DNA of 64,000 bases, from the NCBI GenBank assembly GCA_945860295.1, contig CAMAQH010000013.1, forward strand, positions 47,604 to 111,603. The letters are read 5' to 3'. The first letter of the stretch is position 1. Every line of letters begins with the position of its first letter. This DNA comes from Prosthecobacter debontii. GTDB taxonomy: Bacteria; Verrucomicrobiota; Verrucomicrobiia; Verrucomicrobiales; Verrucomicrobiaceae. The notes under the pieces were generated by a model. It was given only the letters and a program-made list of their open reading frames with translations, did not search any database and had not been told where the DNA came from. The position numbers and the translations under genes are program-made. Positions 28,385-36,918 of the stretch are shown here, one piece after another.

Positions 28385-29812
28385 ATGAAATTCCTACTGC
28401 TCTGGTTCTGCCTTTTCTCGTCATCCCTTCCGCTGCCGGCGGAAACAGGCAGTTACTCCGGTAAAGTCGTAGTCATTCCGGTGGGCGAAGACGATCTCAT
28501 CTCACGGGCGCGATTCGAGTTCATGTCACGCACGTTGGAGCGCTGCACGGTCGAGGGTGCAGAGGCGGTCATCTTTGATCTCGACACACCCGGTGGCCTG
28601 CTTTGGGACACGGTGGAACTCATGATGACCGACCTGCAAAAGCTCAAGCCCCGCAGCTTTGCCTATGTAAACCCGCGTGCGCTTTCCGCCGGAGCTATGA
28701 TCGCCGTGGCCACTGATGGCATCTACATGGCACCCACCAGCAGCGCCGGTGCCGCGTCTCCCGTCTATGGCGGCGGCGAGATGGGCGATGCCGAGCGCGC
28801 CAAGATGAACTCCGCCACCATGGGCATGGCCCGCGCCGTCGCCAAACAAAAAGGCCATAACCCTGCCGTGATCGAAGCCATGATCGACATGGGCAAGGAA
28901 CTCAAAGTGAACGGCAAGATCATCGACTCCAAAAAGGAAATCCTCACTCTCGATGCCGATGAAGCCGTACAACTCGTGGATGGCAAACCGCTGTTTGCCA
29001 AAGCCATCGTCAAGAACCTGGATGAGATCAAAAAAGCTGAATCGCTCAAAGGCGCGACCATCACCGCCGTGCCCACCTTGTTTGAAAAAATCGCCATCTG
29101 GGTCACCGCGTATGCTTCCATTTTGATCCTCATCGGCGTCGCAGGCGGTTATCTGGAAATGCAGGCTCCAGGCTTTGGATTGCCCGGAATCATCTCCGTA
29201 GCTGCCTTTTCACTGTTCTTCTTCGGGCACTATGTTGCAGGCAGTCTTGTTGGCCAAGAGACCGCCGTGGCAGCCGCCATCTTCATCATGGGTATCATCT
29301 TTATCATCCTGGAGATCATGGTCTTTCCCGGCACCATCTTACCCGGCCTCATCGGCTTAGTCTGCGTGATGATCGCGCTCGTTTACACCATGTCCGGCTG
29401 GGAGATGCCCGTGTCTCCCCTGCCCTCTGAAGGCACAGCCCCTGCTGGTTTTGATTTCAATCTCGCCACCTATGCACTCGGCTTGCGGAACTTTGCCATC
29501 GGTATCATAGGTGCCGCCATCATGATCCTCACCGCTGCGCGCTACCTTCCGCAGACGGCTCCCTTCCGCCACATGCTGCTCTCCGCAACCGCTGGCGGCA
29601 CGCTGGAGTCCACTCCCGCCATGACCGCCTCACGTTCCGTTCAAGCCGGTGACCAAGGCCGCACCATCAGCGCTCTGCGCCCCTGTGGCACTGTGCAGTT
29701 CGGCGATCTACGCCTTGAGGCCATAATCGAAAGTGGCTACCTCCAAAGCGGCACCGACGTGCGCATTCGGGAGGTCCAAGGTGCACGCATCATTGTCGAG
29801 GCACTGTCCTAA
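28385..29812 (+). CDS. NfeD/ClpP-class membrane-bound serine protease
   Basis: A 475-residue protein of the NfeD long form. A signal peptide (residues about 1-20) is followed by a ClpP-like protease domain with FDLDTPGGLLWDTVELM and NPRALSAGAMIAVATD. The Ser in SAGA fits the catalytic serine of the 1510-N type stomatin-specific proteases. Four or five membrane helices follow (about residues 235-400), then a soluble OB-fold NfeDC domain at the C-terminus (GRTISALRPCGTVQFGDLRL). Such proteins work with stomatin/SPFH partners in membrane quality control. No SPFH gene is adjacent here. It ends just before a degraded region. Confidence 0.88.
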   Translation: MKFLLLWFCLFSSSLPLPAETGSYSGKVVVIPVGEDDLISRARFEFMSRTLERCTVEGAEAVIFDLDTPGGLLWDTVELMMTDLQKLKPRSFAYVNPRALSAGAMIAVATDGIYMAPTSSAGAASPVYGGGEMGDAERAKMNSATMGMARAVAKQKGHNPAVIEAMIDMGKELKVNGKIIDSKKEILTLDADEAVQLVDGKPLFAKAIVKNLDEIKKAESLKGATITAVPTLFEKIAIWVTAYASILILIGVAGGYLEMQAPGFGLPGIISVAAFSLFFFGHYVAGSLVGQETAVAAAIFIMGIIFIILEIMVFPGTILPGLIGLVCVMIALVYTMSGWEMPVSPLPSEGTAPAGFDFNLATYALGLRNFAIGIIGAAIMILTAARYLPQTAPFRHMLLSATAGGTLESTPAMTASRSVQAGDQGRTISALRPCGTVQFGDLRLEAIIESGYLQSGTDVRIREVQGARIIVEALS

Positions 29813-29814
29813 CA

Positions 29815-30544
29815 TTGGCAACGCTTTTGCAGAGACCTCCGGCATTTGACGAGATTAAACTTCAACTAACGGCTCAATCCAAGGATTGTTCTACTGTTGC
29901 CGCATATCTCAAACTCAATGGTGAAGTGCCCAGCCGCATTCCGGTGATAGAGACGACGCCCGTGCAGCCCAAGACGATCACCGCCATCGTCCACGCCCGC
30001 AACCACGGTTCAGTGAACGACCTCACCTAGCCGTGCTGCCAGGGTATGTCGGGATGGATGCCTCGGTCGGCGGCCCTCCCTTGGATTCGACCAACGCCCC
30101 ATACATTCTCAGCGCGACGCCCTACGTTTACCTGATTCCCTGCGGTAACGACATCATGCGGGCACCGCCGCTTGGTGATACCGACACGCTCCGCAGTTGG
30201 ACGGTGCAGGATCAAGCTCTGCCATTGCCCTACAACCTCGGGGCCAGCGAATTCAACAGCAACCAGTTCTTCAGTGCCAACGGCACCCTTAAAAAAAGCC
30301 ATGGATCATCCGCAAGCACCAGGCGTTCCGCGCTGTGGCGGATAAGGAGTTGTTTAATGCAGCGCCGCCGCTTGAATACAGCAGCAACCGCCTGATCGCC
30401 CGCAGTGCCTGGAATACCCGCTGGAAGATCGTGATCCCTGCCGTTAACCTGCTAACTGACGAGAAGGCCGCTCTCGACCGTATCATCCAGAGTGTGACAG
30501 ACGTGCAACTCTACCTGCGGACTTACTCGCATTCAGGGAACTGA
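29815..30544 (+). pseudogene. Frameshifted C-terminal remnant of a large verrucomicrobial protein
   Basis: Three successive plus-strand frames give pieces that fit together as one protein end. The first runs to about 30030 and contains PSRIPVIETTPVQPKTITA. The second (from about 30050) has ILSATPYVYLIPCGNDIMRA and SWTVQDQALPLPYNLGASEF. The third (from about 30335) has VADKELFNAAPPLEYSSNRL and ends SVTDVQLYLRTYSHSGN before a TGA at 30542. I recall similar C-termini in very large secreted Verrucomicrobial proteins of unknown function. No start codon or N-terminal part is present. This is a relic, broken by at least two frameshifts and 5' truncation. Confidence 0.65.
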
Positions 30545-30565
30545 TGAAAACTCTTCACTCACTGT

Positions 30566-30703
30566 GATAGCACGACGTTCCAAGCTTTACCCGATACCTT
30601 GGCTGAGGAGAACCCTCGCATTGTCGGTCGCCACGCCATGCTGGTGATAGACAAAACCTCCTAGCACAAGGTCAAGCGGCTCAAAGCAGTTCGTGCTCTG
30701 ACC
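30566..30703 (+). pseudogene. Transposase remnant (IS630-like)
   Basis: The plus strand reads DSTTFQALPDTLAEENPRIV, then GRHAMLVIDKTS, an in-frame TAG, then HKVKRLKAVRAL. The pattern of a hydrophobic strand ending in D followed by S-x-H-K-x-K-R-L resembles the second catalytic Asp region of IS630-type DDE transposases. Only about 46 codons survive and a stop interrupts them. No terminal inverted repeats were found. The scrap sits next to the decayed gene at 29815 and may mark the event that destroyed it. Confidence 0.5.
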
Positions 30704-30790
30704 TTCATTCATCGGCCTACTCGTCACTCTCCTGCGTAGCGAGCAGAGATTTGGCTGGTCATTTCCATCGATTCACTAAAGAATGTACAG

Positions 30791-31771
30791 ATGAAGCTCA
30801 TCATGCCCGTCATTGAAAGGAAGTCGCTCAGCCGCCGCGAGATCATCCGTGCCTTCGGTGCCTCAGTCGCTCTTGCTGCATTTTCTGAATTACGCGCGGA
30901 TACGGCGGGCAGGGATTCTCTGCCAATGCAGTTCTACAAAAGCCTCACCGAGGAGCAGCATGCCAAGATCGTTCTGTCTGTTGATCACCCGAAGCGCCAA
31001 TATGTCAGCAATTGGTGGTACATCTGCCCTGACCAACGCCTCCACACTTTCTATACCAAGGACCAACAGGACCTAGTGAAGCAAATTTTTGAGTCGCTGC
31101 ACTCGGAGGAATATCGCGAGAAAATGGACTGGCAGGTGCAAAAGGACCTCATGGGCCAGATCAAGAACACACCCTCAGTTGGCTTCTTTGGCACCCCGAC
31201 AGATAAAGACTTCGAATTCATTTACACCGGGCATCACGTCACCCGCCGCTGCCACGCCATCACGGACAAAGGTCTTGGCTTCGGGGCCGCACCGATCTTT
31301 TACGGTAACTTCGCCAAGGCATTCCGCGAGACCAAGGATCACGAAGGAAATCCATTCTGGTATCAGGGACTCCTTTTCAACGAGTTCTATAGCGCTCTCG
31401 ACGGCAAGCAGCAGGAAAAGACGCTCGTCGGCCGCGAACCACGCAAGGAAGACCCAGCCACCGTCATCCTCAAGAGCAAGACCGATCTCCCCGGCATCAG
31501 CGGCTCGGACCTTAGCAAGGACCAGCAGGCCAAACTCCTCGATACGATGCGCCGCATGCTCGCCTGCTTCCGTCCCGATGACGTCGCCGCCACCATGAAG
31601 ACCATTGAGGACAAGAAGCTTGTCGATCGGCTTTTCGTTTCTTGTTACGGAGGCTCCTTCGACATCGGCAACGACAAGGTCTGGGACACCTGGCAAATCG
31701 AAGGGCCCGAGTTGGTTTGGTATTTCCGTGGCGTTCCACACATCCACGGCTACTTCCATCTGGCGGCCTAA
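30791..31771 (+). CDS. Exported DUF3500-like protein
   Basis: A 326-residue protein with a twin-arginine-like leader (SRREIIRAFGASVALAAFSE, residues about 14-33). The mature region has LTEEQHAKIVLSVDHPKRQY, HVTRRCHAITDKGLGFGAAP, IFYGNFAKAF and a C-terminal WYFRGVPHIHGYFHLAA. These resemble the DUF3500 family, often annotated in Verrucomicrobiota and Planctomycetota near cyanophycinase-like or amidohydrolase genes. The activity is not known. Several conserved His residues (HHVTRRCH, HIHGYFH) suggest metal binding. The ATG at 30791 follows AT-rich DNA with no strong ribosome-binding site. The gene stands alone. Confidence 0.55.
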   Translation: MKLIMPVIERKSLSRREIIRAFGASVALAAFSELRADTAGRDSLPMQFYKSLTEEQHAKIVLSVDHPKRQYVSNWWYICPDQRLHTFYTKDQQDLVKQIFESLHSEEYREKMDWQVQKDLMGQIKNTPSVGFFGTPTDKDFEFIYTGHHVTRRCHAITDKGLGFGAAPIFYGNFAKAFRETKDHEGNPFWYQGLLFNEFYSALDGKQQEKTLVGREPRKEDPATVILKSKTDLPGISGSDLSKDQQAKLLDTMRRMLACFRPDDVAATMKTIEDKKLVDRLFVSCYGGSFDIGNDKVWDTWQIEGPELVWYFRGVPHIHGYFHLAA

Positions 31772-31886
31772 CCAGCTCAAATCGTCGGCTAAATGGTTGT
31801 TTAGACACATACTTCGCACTTCAACTGTGCGGACCTTTTTCAATTTCTGCTGAGAAGGTACCAACCAGCCTACTTTTCAAAACCGT

Positions 31887-32966
31887 TTAAGGTTTACCGA
31901 GGACTTGCTGAATCACCGCGTACGACTCGAAGCGCTCGGCATCAGGGAAATCATGTTCGCTGTCTGGATGGCGGATGCTGAGTTTTTTCTCAGCACCAAA
32001 GAGGGCGAAGACTGGCCGCGCGGCGGCAGCGATTCGATCCACGCTGTCATGCTTGAAGTTAGCGTCACGCAGCGGGGCGTTCACGAAGACACGACGCGGG
32101 GCGAGCGCGGCGATGAGTTCGTAATGATCGAAAGGCACATCCTGCGGGCGGCCCAGGTAGTCGCCCATTTTCAGGATATAGCGCTCCTGCACCCAGCCTT
32201 TGATGTTGCCGCCGTAGTAGTCGAGCACCGAGTCGAAGCCGCAGCTTGAAACAATGACTTTGATGCGTGTGTCATGCACCGCCGTGAAGATGCTGTTATG
32301 CCCGCCGAGCGAGTGGCCGATGGCAGCAAAGCCCACCTCTTTTTTTACAAAGGGAAGCATCTCCAGCAGATCCAGCCCGCGAATGTTGTCCCAGATGGCT
32401 TTCATCGTGCCGCTAGAGAAGCCAAGTGCTTTGAGATCAGGCTGATACTTCGCCAGCAGCGGGTAACTCGGAGACAGTGTGACGTAGCCGCGCTTGGCCA
32501 ACTCGGCGGCGTATTGCCGATGCGGCTTGCCACCGAGACCGACGACGACATTGAAGCCGATGTTGTTCTCGGTGGGATGCAGGCAGAGCACGGCTGGAAC
32601 GGGCTTGCCACTGAGCGCGGCTTTAGGAATGCAGAGATAAGCCGGCACGCGACCGCCGAGCGAGGACTGGTAGCTGATCAAGCGGCGCACGTAGCTGCCG
32701 CAGTCACCCTCCTCCTCGATCTTCAGATCCAGCGCACAACGCTGATCCGAGCCAGGCAGTGGTCCGGTCATGCTCAGGAATCCAGCAAGCGCTTCCTGGC
32801 GGCGCAGCTCCCATTCGGCAGGCGTGGCAGCTTTCTTTACCGCGCCCGATGCATCGTGATACTCCAGAAGATCCGAGCGGCTCAGCCCACGGATCGGCGG
32901 GACATCAGCATGGGCGGTCGCGGCATAAAAGAGAACGAGGAGAAGGAGTCGGCGCATGAGCTTCAT
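31887..32966 (-). CDS. Secreted alpha/beta hydrolase (acetyl-xylan-esterase/dienelactone-hydrolase-like)
   Basis: A 359-residue alpha/beta hydrolase with a Sec signal peptide (residues about 1-20; MRRLLLLVLFYAATAHADV). The nucleophile elbow is IGHSLGGHN and the catalytic His is probably in SEHDFPDAER near the C-terminus. The strand VPAVLCLHPTENNIG gives the oxyanion-hole region. Many similar proteins in this phylum are predicted carbohydrate esterases or peptidases. The substrate cannot be read from the sequence. A TGACGT-free spacer with a long hairpin separates it from the divergent EamA transporter. Confidence 0.78.
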   Translation of the reverse strand: MKLMRRLLLLVLFYAATAHADVPPIRGLSRSDLLEYHDASGAVKKAATPAEWELRRQEALAGFLSMTGPLPGSDQRCALDLKIEEEGDCGSYVRRLISYQSSLGGRVPAYLCIPKAALSGKPVPAVLCLHPTENNIGFNVVVGLGGKPHRQYAAELAKRGYVTLSPSYPLLAKYQPDLKALGFSSGTMKAIWDNIRGLDLLEMLPFVKKEVGFAAIGHSLGGHNSIFTAVHDTRIKVIVSSCGFDSVLDYYGGNIKGWVQERYILKMGDYLGRPQDVPFDHYELIAALAPRRVFVNAPLRDANFKHDSVDRIAAAARPVFALFGAEKKLSIRHPDSEHDFPDAERFESYAVIQQVLGKP

Positions 32967-33093
32967 ACGGCGTGAATGAGATGGCTCGATCAGTCAGAGC
33001 ACGTGTATGGCTCTTAGCCTACTCGCCGTTTTAGACTTCGACGCGCTGGGAGCCAGCAGAAGCAGTGGCATCAAGCAATCACGATGAATTCAA

Positions 33094-33160
33094 AGGTAGA
33101 AAAATTGGGGGAAGAAAAATCTTCGGCGGCTGAATTTTTCCACCCCAAATTTTTCTACCT
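33094..33160. repeat. Hairpin repeat with GGTAGAAAAATTGGGG arms
   Basis: The left arm AGGTAGAAAAATTGGGG (33094-33110) and the right arm CCCCAAATTTTTCTACCT (33143-33160) pair over 17 bases with a single bulge. Inside lies a second weaker pairing (GAAGAAAAAT and ATTTTTC). It lies within the 298-bp intergenic region 32967-33264, in which I see no gene. The design matches the other degenerate-motif hairpins of this window. Confidence 0.8.
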
Positions 33161-33264
33161 ACATCTCTTCCCCCAACACTTGACGGTATCAGCCCATTTC
33201 CTCGCGCTCCGATGTTTCTTGTCGGCCATACGAAGCCGTGGTTTAGAAGAGGCTCCCCTGCCGC

Positions 33265-34131
33265 ATGATTCGCGACTATTTAAAACTCCACCTTGTCATC
33301 GTCGCGTGGGGTTTCACGGCGATCTTGGGGAAGCTGATCACACTACCCGCCGTGGAGGTGGTGGCGTGGCGTACGGCGCTGGCGGCACTGGGTTTTGCGT
33401 GGGTGGCAAAGCTAACTAAGCAGCCGCTGCACATACCGACGCGGGAAAAACGCTGGATGATCTTCATGGGTGGCATCCTCGGACTGCACTGGATTTTATT
33501 CTTCCTCTCGGCACGACTGGCCACCGCCTCCGTCTGCCTCGCGGCGATGCCGACGATGATGATCTGGTGCTCACTCATCGAGCCATGGGTCGATGGCACA
33601 AAGCGCTGGCGTCCACTGGAGTTGATCGTCGGTGCAGTCATCATGGCGGCAGTGTGGATGATCTTTGAGGTGGAGATGCGGTACTGGCAGGGACTTAGCG
33701 TGGGGCTGCTGGCAGCCTTCCTGGCGGCGATCTTTTCCGTGTTTAACAAACAGCTCGTGGCGCGCTGCCACTATGCCGTGATGGGCACTTACCAAATGAC
33801 CGGCGCACTTATCGTCAGCGTGCTCGGCTGGCTGTGGCTCTCGCCAGGACAAGCGACGCTGCCAGACTGGGAGAATGTGCTGTGGCTGCTGATGCTGGCC
33901 TCCGTCTGCACCGTCTGGGCCTACGCAGGCTACATGGAGGTGCTGCAACGCATGTCTGTCTTCACCGTGAATGTGATTTACAATCTGGAGCCTGTGTATG
34001 GCATCGCCCTAGCAGCGCTGATCTTTGGCTCGCAGGAGTACATGAGCCGAGGCTTTTACATCGGCGCGTCGATCATCATCGGCAGCGTCCTGCTAGTCCC
34101 CTGGCTCTCTCGCTTGACCAAGCGCCGCTGA
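33265..34131 (+). CDS. EamA/DMT-family transporter
   Basis: A 288-residue integral membrane protein with ten hydrophobic segments, arranged as two five-helix EamA repeats (halves about 5-140 and 148-285). WGFTAILGKLITLPAVEVVA followed by WRTALAA in the first half is the common EamA opening. YNLEPVYGIALAALIFGSQE in the second half is the family signature. Such proteins usually export amino acids or other metabolites from the cytoplasm. The substrate is not deducible. No regulator is adjacent. Confidence 0.85.
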   Translation: MIRDYLKLHLVIVAWGFTAILGKLITLPAVEVVAWRTALAALGFAWVAKLTKQPLHIPTREKRWMIFMGGILGLHWILFFLSARLATASVCLAAMPTMMIWCSLIEPWVDGTKRWRPLELIVGAVIMAAVWMIFEVEMRYWQGLSVGLLAAFLAAIFSVFNKQLVARCHYAVMGTYQMTGALIVSVLGWLWLSPGQATLPDWENVLWLLMLASVCTVWAYAGYMEVLQRMSVFTVNVIYNLEPVYGIALAALIFGSQEYMSRGFYIGASIIIGSVLLVPWLSRLTKRR

Positions 34132-34335
34132 GGCGGGGCAAACTTTAGTCTCTCGACAGGGCTGCAAGAAAGCGTCAGTGGTTCGTGGTTGCACCAGCCA
34201 TCCTCCGCGCCCTGAGCCACATCACTGAATGATAAATGACTAAGCCACGGCCCCATACCGCGCGACAGCGTCCTGGAGAGCGGCGGCTGTGACGGTGGCC
34301 GTAGGATTCGCTTCGCGGCGGCGTATTGGAGAGGC

Positions 34336-35262
34336 ATGTCACTTCAGCCAACTCGCCGCGCTTTCATCACGGGGACCCTTTCAGGTCTCGCTGCTTCCAC
34401 GTTTGCCCAGGAGGCGGAGCCGGTGCTGGACATCCATCAGCACACTCATTACCACGACCGGGAGGACGCACACATGATCGCTCACCAGCAGGCGATGGGG
34501 GTGACTAAGACGATCCTTTTGCCAGCAGGCACGCCGACTGATAGCGCCTCGACTCACAAGGGGAAATCGAATGGTCTGGCAGCTCGCTGTGGCGGCACGG
34601 AGACGTGCATGAAGATCGCGCAGACGAATCCAAACAGCTATCTTTGGGGCGTGAATGAGGTGACGGATCTGAACTCGGCACCGGCGGAGATCGAGAAGTG
34701 GCTAAAGCTCGGCGCGTGCATCATCGGCGAGCAGAAGTTCGACGTGGAATGTGACTCGGCGCACAGCCAGAAGCTCTATGAGCTAGCCGCGGCTTACAAC
34801 GTGCCGATCCTGATGCACTTCCAGTTTCAAACTTACAACCGGGGCTATGATCGCCTGCACACGATGCTGGCGAAGTATCCCAAGACGAACTTCATCGGTC
34901 ACGCGCAGGCCTTCTGGGGAAACATCGACAAACTGCACGATCAAAAGGTGAACTACCCGAAGGGCAAGGTCACACCGGGCGGGATCACAGATCGCTATCT
35001 GAGCGACTACCCAAACATGTATGCAGACATGTCGGCAGGTTCAGGACTGCTGGCGCTGACACGCGATGAGGAGCACACGACGGGCTTCTTTGGCCGGCAT
35101 CAAGACAAGATTCTGTATGGCAGCGACTGCGCGGATCATCTCGGGCGCGGCCCAGGCTGTCAGGGCGCGCAAACCATCGCGATGATCCGTAAGCTTTCGC
35201 CCACCAAAGCGGTGGAGCGAAAGATCCTGTGGGAGAACAGCAAGCGGCTGTTCAGGCTTTGA
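34336..35262 (+). CDS. Tat-exported amidohydrolase-family protein
   Basis: A 308-residue TIM-barrel metal-dependent hydrolase of the amidohydrolase-2 type (PF04909-like). A Tat-like leader, TRRAFITGTLSGLAASTFAQ (residues about 6-25), is directly followed by the barrel. VLDIHQHTHYH carries the first metal ligands, ILMHFQF and FIGHAQAFWG the middle histidines, and ILYGSDCAD the catalytic Asp. Members include decarboxylases and lactonases. The natural substrate is unknown. It converges on the siroheme-decarboxylase-like gene, with three bases between the stops. Confidence 0.75.
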   Translation: MSLQPTRRAFITGTLSGLAASTFAQEAEPVLDIHQHTHYHDREDAHMIAHQQAMGVTKTILLPAGTPTDSASTHKGKSNGLAARCGGTETCMKIAQTNPNSYLWGVNEVTDLNSAPAEIEKWLKLGACIIGEQKFDVECDSAHSQKLYELAAAYNVPILMHFQFQTYNRGYDRLHTMLAKYPKTNFIGHAQAFWGNIDKLHDQKVNYPKGKVTPGGITDRYLSDYPNMYADMSAGSGLLALTRDEEHTTGFFGRHQDKILYGSDCADHLGRGPGCQGAQTIAMIRKLSPTKAVERKILWENSKRLFRL

Positions 35263-35265
35263 GTT

Positions 35266-36399
35266 TTAGATCACAGGGCCTGCGACGTCGGCCCACTTGG
35301 CGTGCCATTCTTTGAAGACGATGGGGCTGATCTCGCTGGGCTTGATCTCGCTGCGACCGCCCCAGAAGACATTGGTGTATTCGAGCGGAATGCCGGCATC
35401 GACGAGGTGCTTATCAATGGCTGCCTTATGGGCGAGCACGGTTTCTTTGTCGGTGCCGTGAATGACGCCCATGATGTTGACATTGGCGAAGCGATCGCCG
35501 CCTTCACGCCAGTAAGCATGGGTCATGATCGGATGACGCCCGACTTCACCACCGGCGCGTTCTTCCATGCCTTTCGGCACCTTCCAATGAAACAAGGCAT
35601 TGAAGCGAGTGACACGGACGCCCGTGGCGCTGGGTTTGACGTGCTCCAGGAAAGTGGAGAAGCGTCCGATGACGCCTTTCTTATCGAGTTGCTGGGCGAC
35701 TTCGCAAAAGCGCTCCAATGGAACGCCAGCGTCCTTCGCGCGCCCAGCCCAGGGTTCAGGACAGATTTCATCGGCGGAAAGATCGCCTTTGAGGTGCAGC
35801 AGGACGTTCCATTCTTCTGCATCGAGATCGGCGATGTTGGTGGTCATCATGACCGCGGGCACGTCGGCCTTATCACCAGGCTCCATGCTCTTACGGCGAA
35901 CGTGGCCGACGCCGAGAGCGAAAATACCGTGGGCCTGCATGGTGTAGTAGTCAGTGGCTCCTATAAGGCGCTTCAGCACGTCGCAATGATCGCTAATGAC
36001 GCGGTCCTGGGGGACCTTTAGCGTGGTCCAAAGGCGGAAGTCACTGCCGCTGACTTCGCGGTCAGTGGAGCGCAGGACGACGTGGCCGCTGAAGGGATCT
36101 TGTTTGAACAGGAACTCAAAGGCCGCTTCGAGTTTTTCAGACGGCACCTTCCAGGCGATGAGCGCGCCTTCAGCGAGTTTGTTAGCCAGCAAAGTCTGGC
36201 GCACGCGGCGTATGACGCCTGCGGCCAGCATGGCGCGGATACGCTCGACGACGGTGTCGAAAGGCAGCCCACTCTGCTCGGCGATGTATTGAAAGGGATG
36301 CTGGTTGAAGCCTTTCACACAGTCCTCACTAACCGTCAGGATGCGGGCGTTGATTTCTTCGGTGTGTTCGGTCGGGATCGCGGCGGGGGCAGAGGTCAT
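35266..36399 (-). CDS. Fused two-module siroheme-decarboxylase-like protein (AhbA/AhbB, NirD/L family)
   Basis: A 377-residue protein built from two copies of the Lrp/AsnC-like siroheme decarboxylase module. Module one (about 15-165) has an HTH-like segment, then GVIRRVRQTLLANKLAEGAL and IAWKVP. Module two (about 190-345) has KGVIGRFSTFLEH, FNALFHWKVP, PIMTHAYWREGGDR and NIMGVIHGTDKE. The pairing I/V-x-R-F, N-A-x-x-W-x-V-P, H-x-Y-x-R, G-x-x-H-G matches NirD/L/G/H and AhbA/B. Those enzymes decarboxylate siroheme to 12,18-didecarboxysiroheme in heme d1 or alternative heme synthesis. The proteins usually form AB heterodimers; here both halves are on one chain. It is often mislabelled as an Lrp regulator. 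Confidence 0.75.
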   Translation of the reverse strand: MTSAPAAIPTEHTEEINARILTVSEDCVKGFNQHPFQYIAEQSGLPFDTVVERIRAMLAAGVIRRVRQTLLANKLAEGALIAWKVPSEKLEAAFEFLFKQDPFSGHVVLRSTDREVSGSDFRLWTTLKVPQDRVISDHCDVLKRLIGATDYYTMQAHGIFALGVGHVRRKSMEPGDKADVPAVMMTTNIADLDAEEWNVLLHLKGDLSADEICPEPWAGRAKDAGVPLERFCEVAQQLDKKGVIGRFSTFLEHVKPSATGVRVTRFNALFHWKVPKGMEERAGGEVGRHPIMTHAYWREGGDRFANVNIMGVIHGTDKETVLAHKAAIDKHLVDAGIPLEYTNVFWGGRSEIKPSEISPIVFKEWHAKWADVAGPVI

Positions 36400-36520
36400 G
36401 TGCAGGTAGAGATCAAAAAGTATGGCGAAAGGAACACGCCACGGGAAGTTCGACTCTTAGCCGAGAGCCTGCGAATGACAAGAGGCGCGGAGTGAATGCT
36501 GAAATTCACGTTCACACAGC

Positions 36521-36898
36521 TCAATTCCACCAATGCAACCATTGATTCATCCAACCGAGAGCGGCGATGAGTGTGGCAAACACGACAATCAACTCGACGA
36601 GCAAGCTGAGTCGACGATTGCGCTGAACGCGCTGCTGTAGGAGCGGCATGCGCTTAGTGCTACGCTTGGTTTTGGCGAAGGTCGGCTCTAAGGCTGGCAG
36701 CGTGTCCATCCTAGCCAAACGATGACGACGCATGGTGGCAGGAGCGGCGGCGATGGTGCATTCGAGACGGTGAATCTCCTCTGTCAGTGCGCGCGAGGAT
36801 TTCTGAAGTTGACGCATTTGCGCGGGCTTGGCTGGGCCGAGCGGCTTAGCAAGTTCAGACGCATAGCGGGGACGGCTGGGGCGGACTTTCTTGTTCAT
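36521..36898 (-). CDS. Small basic protein with C-terminal membrane anchor
   Basis: A 125-residue protein, strongly basic over residues 1-95 (many Arg/Lys, including RRHRLARMD and KRSTKRMPLLQQRVQRNRRL), ending in one hydrophobic segment (LLVELIVVFATLIAALGWM). The charge bias predicts that the basic part stays in the cytoplasm. No family is recognised. It lies 20 bases after the coiled-coil membrane protein on the same strand and shares its tail-anchored layout, so the two are probably partners in one operon. Confidence 0.65.
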   Translation of the reverse strand: MNKKVRPSRPRYASELAKPLGPAKPAQMRQLQKSSRALTEEIHRLECTIAAAPATMRRHRLARMDTLPALEPTFAKTKRSTKRMPLLQQRVQRNRRLSLLVELIVVFATLIAALGWMNQWLHWWN

Positions 36899-36918
36899 GG
36901 CAGCGGGAGACTAGGGTT

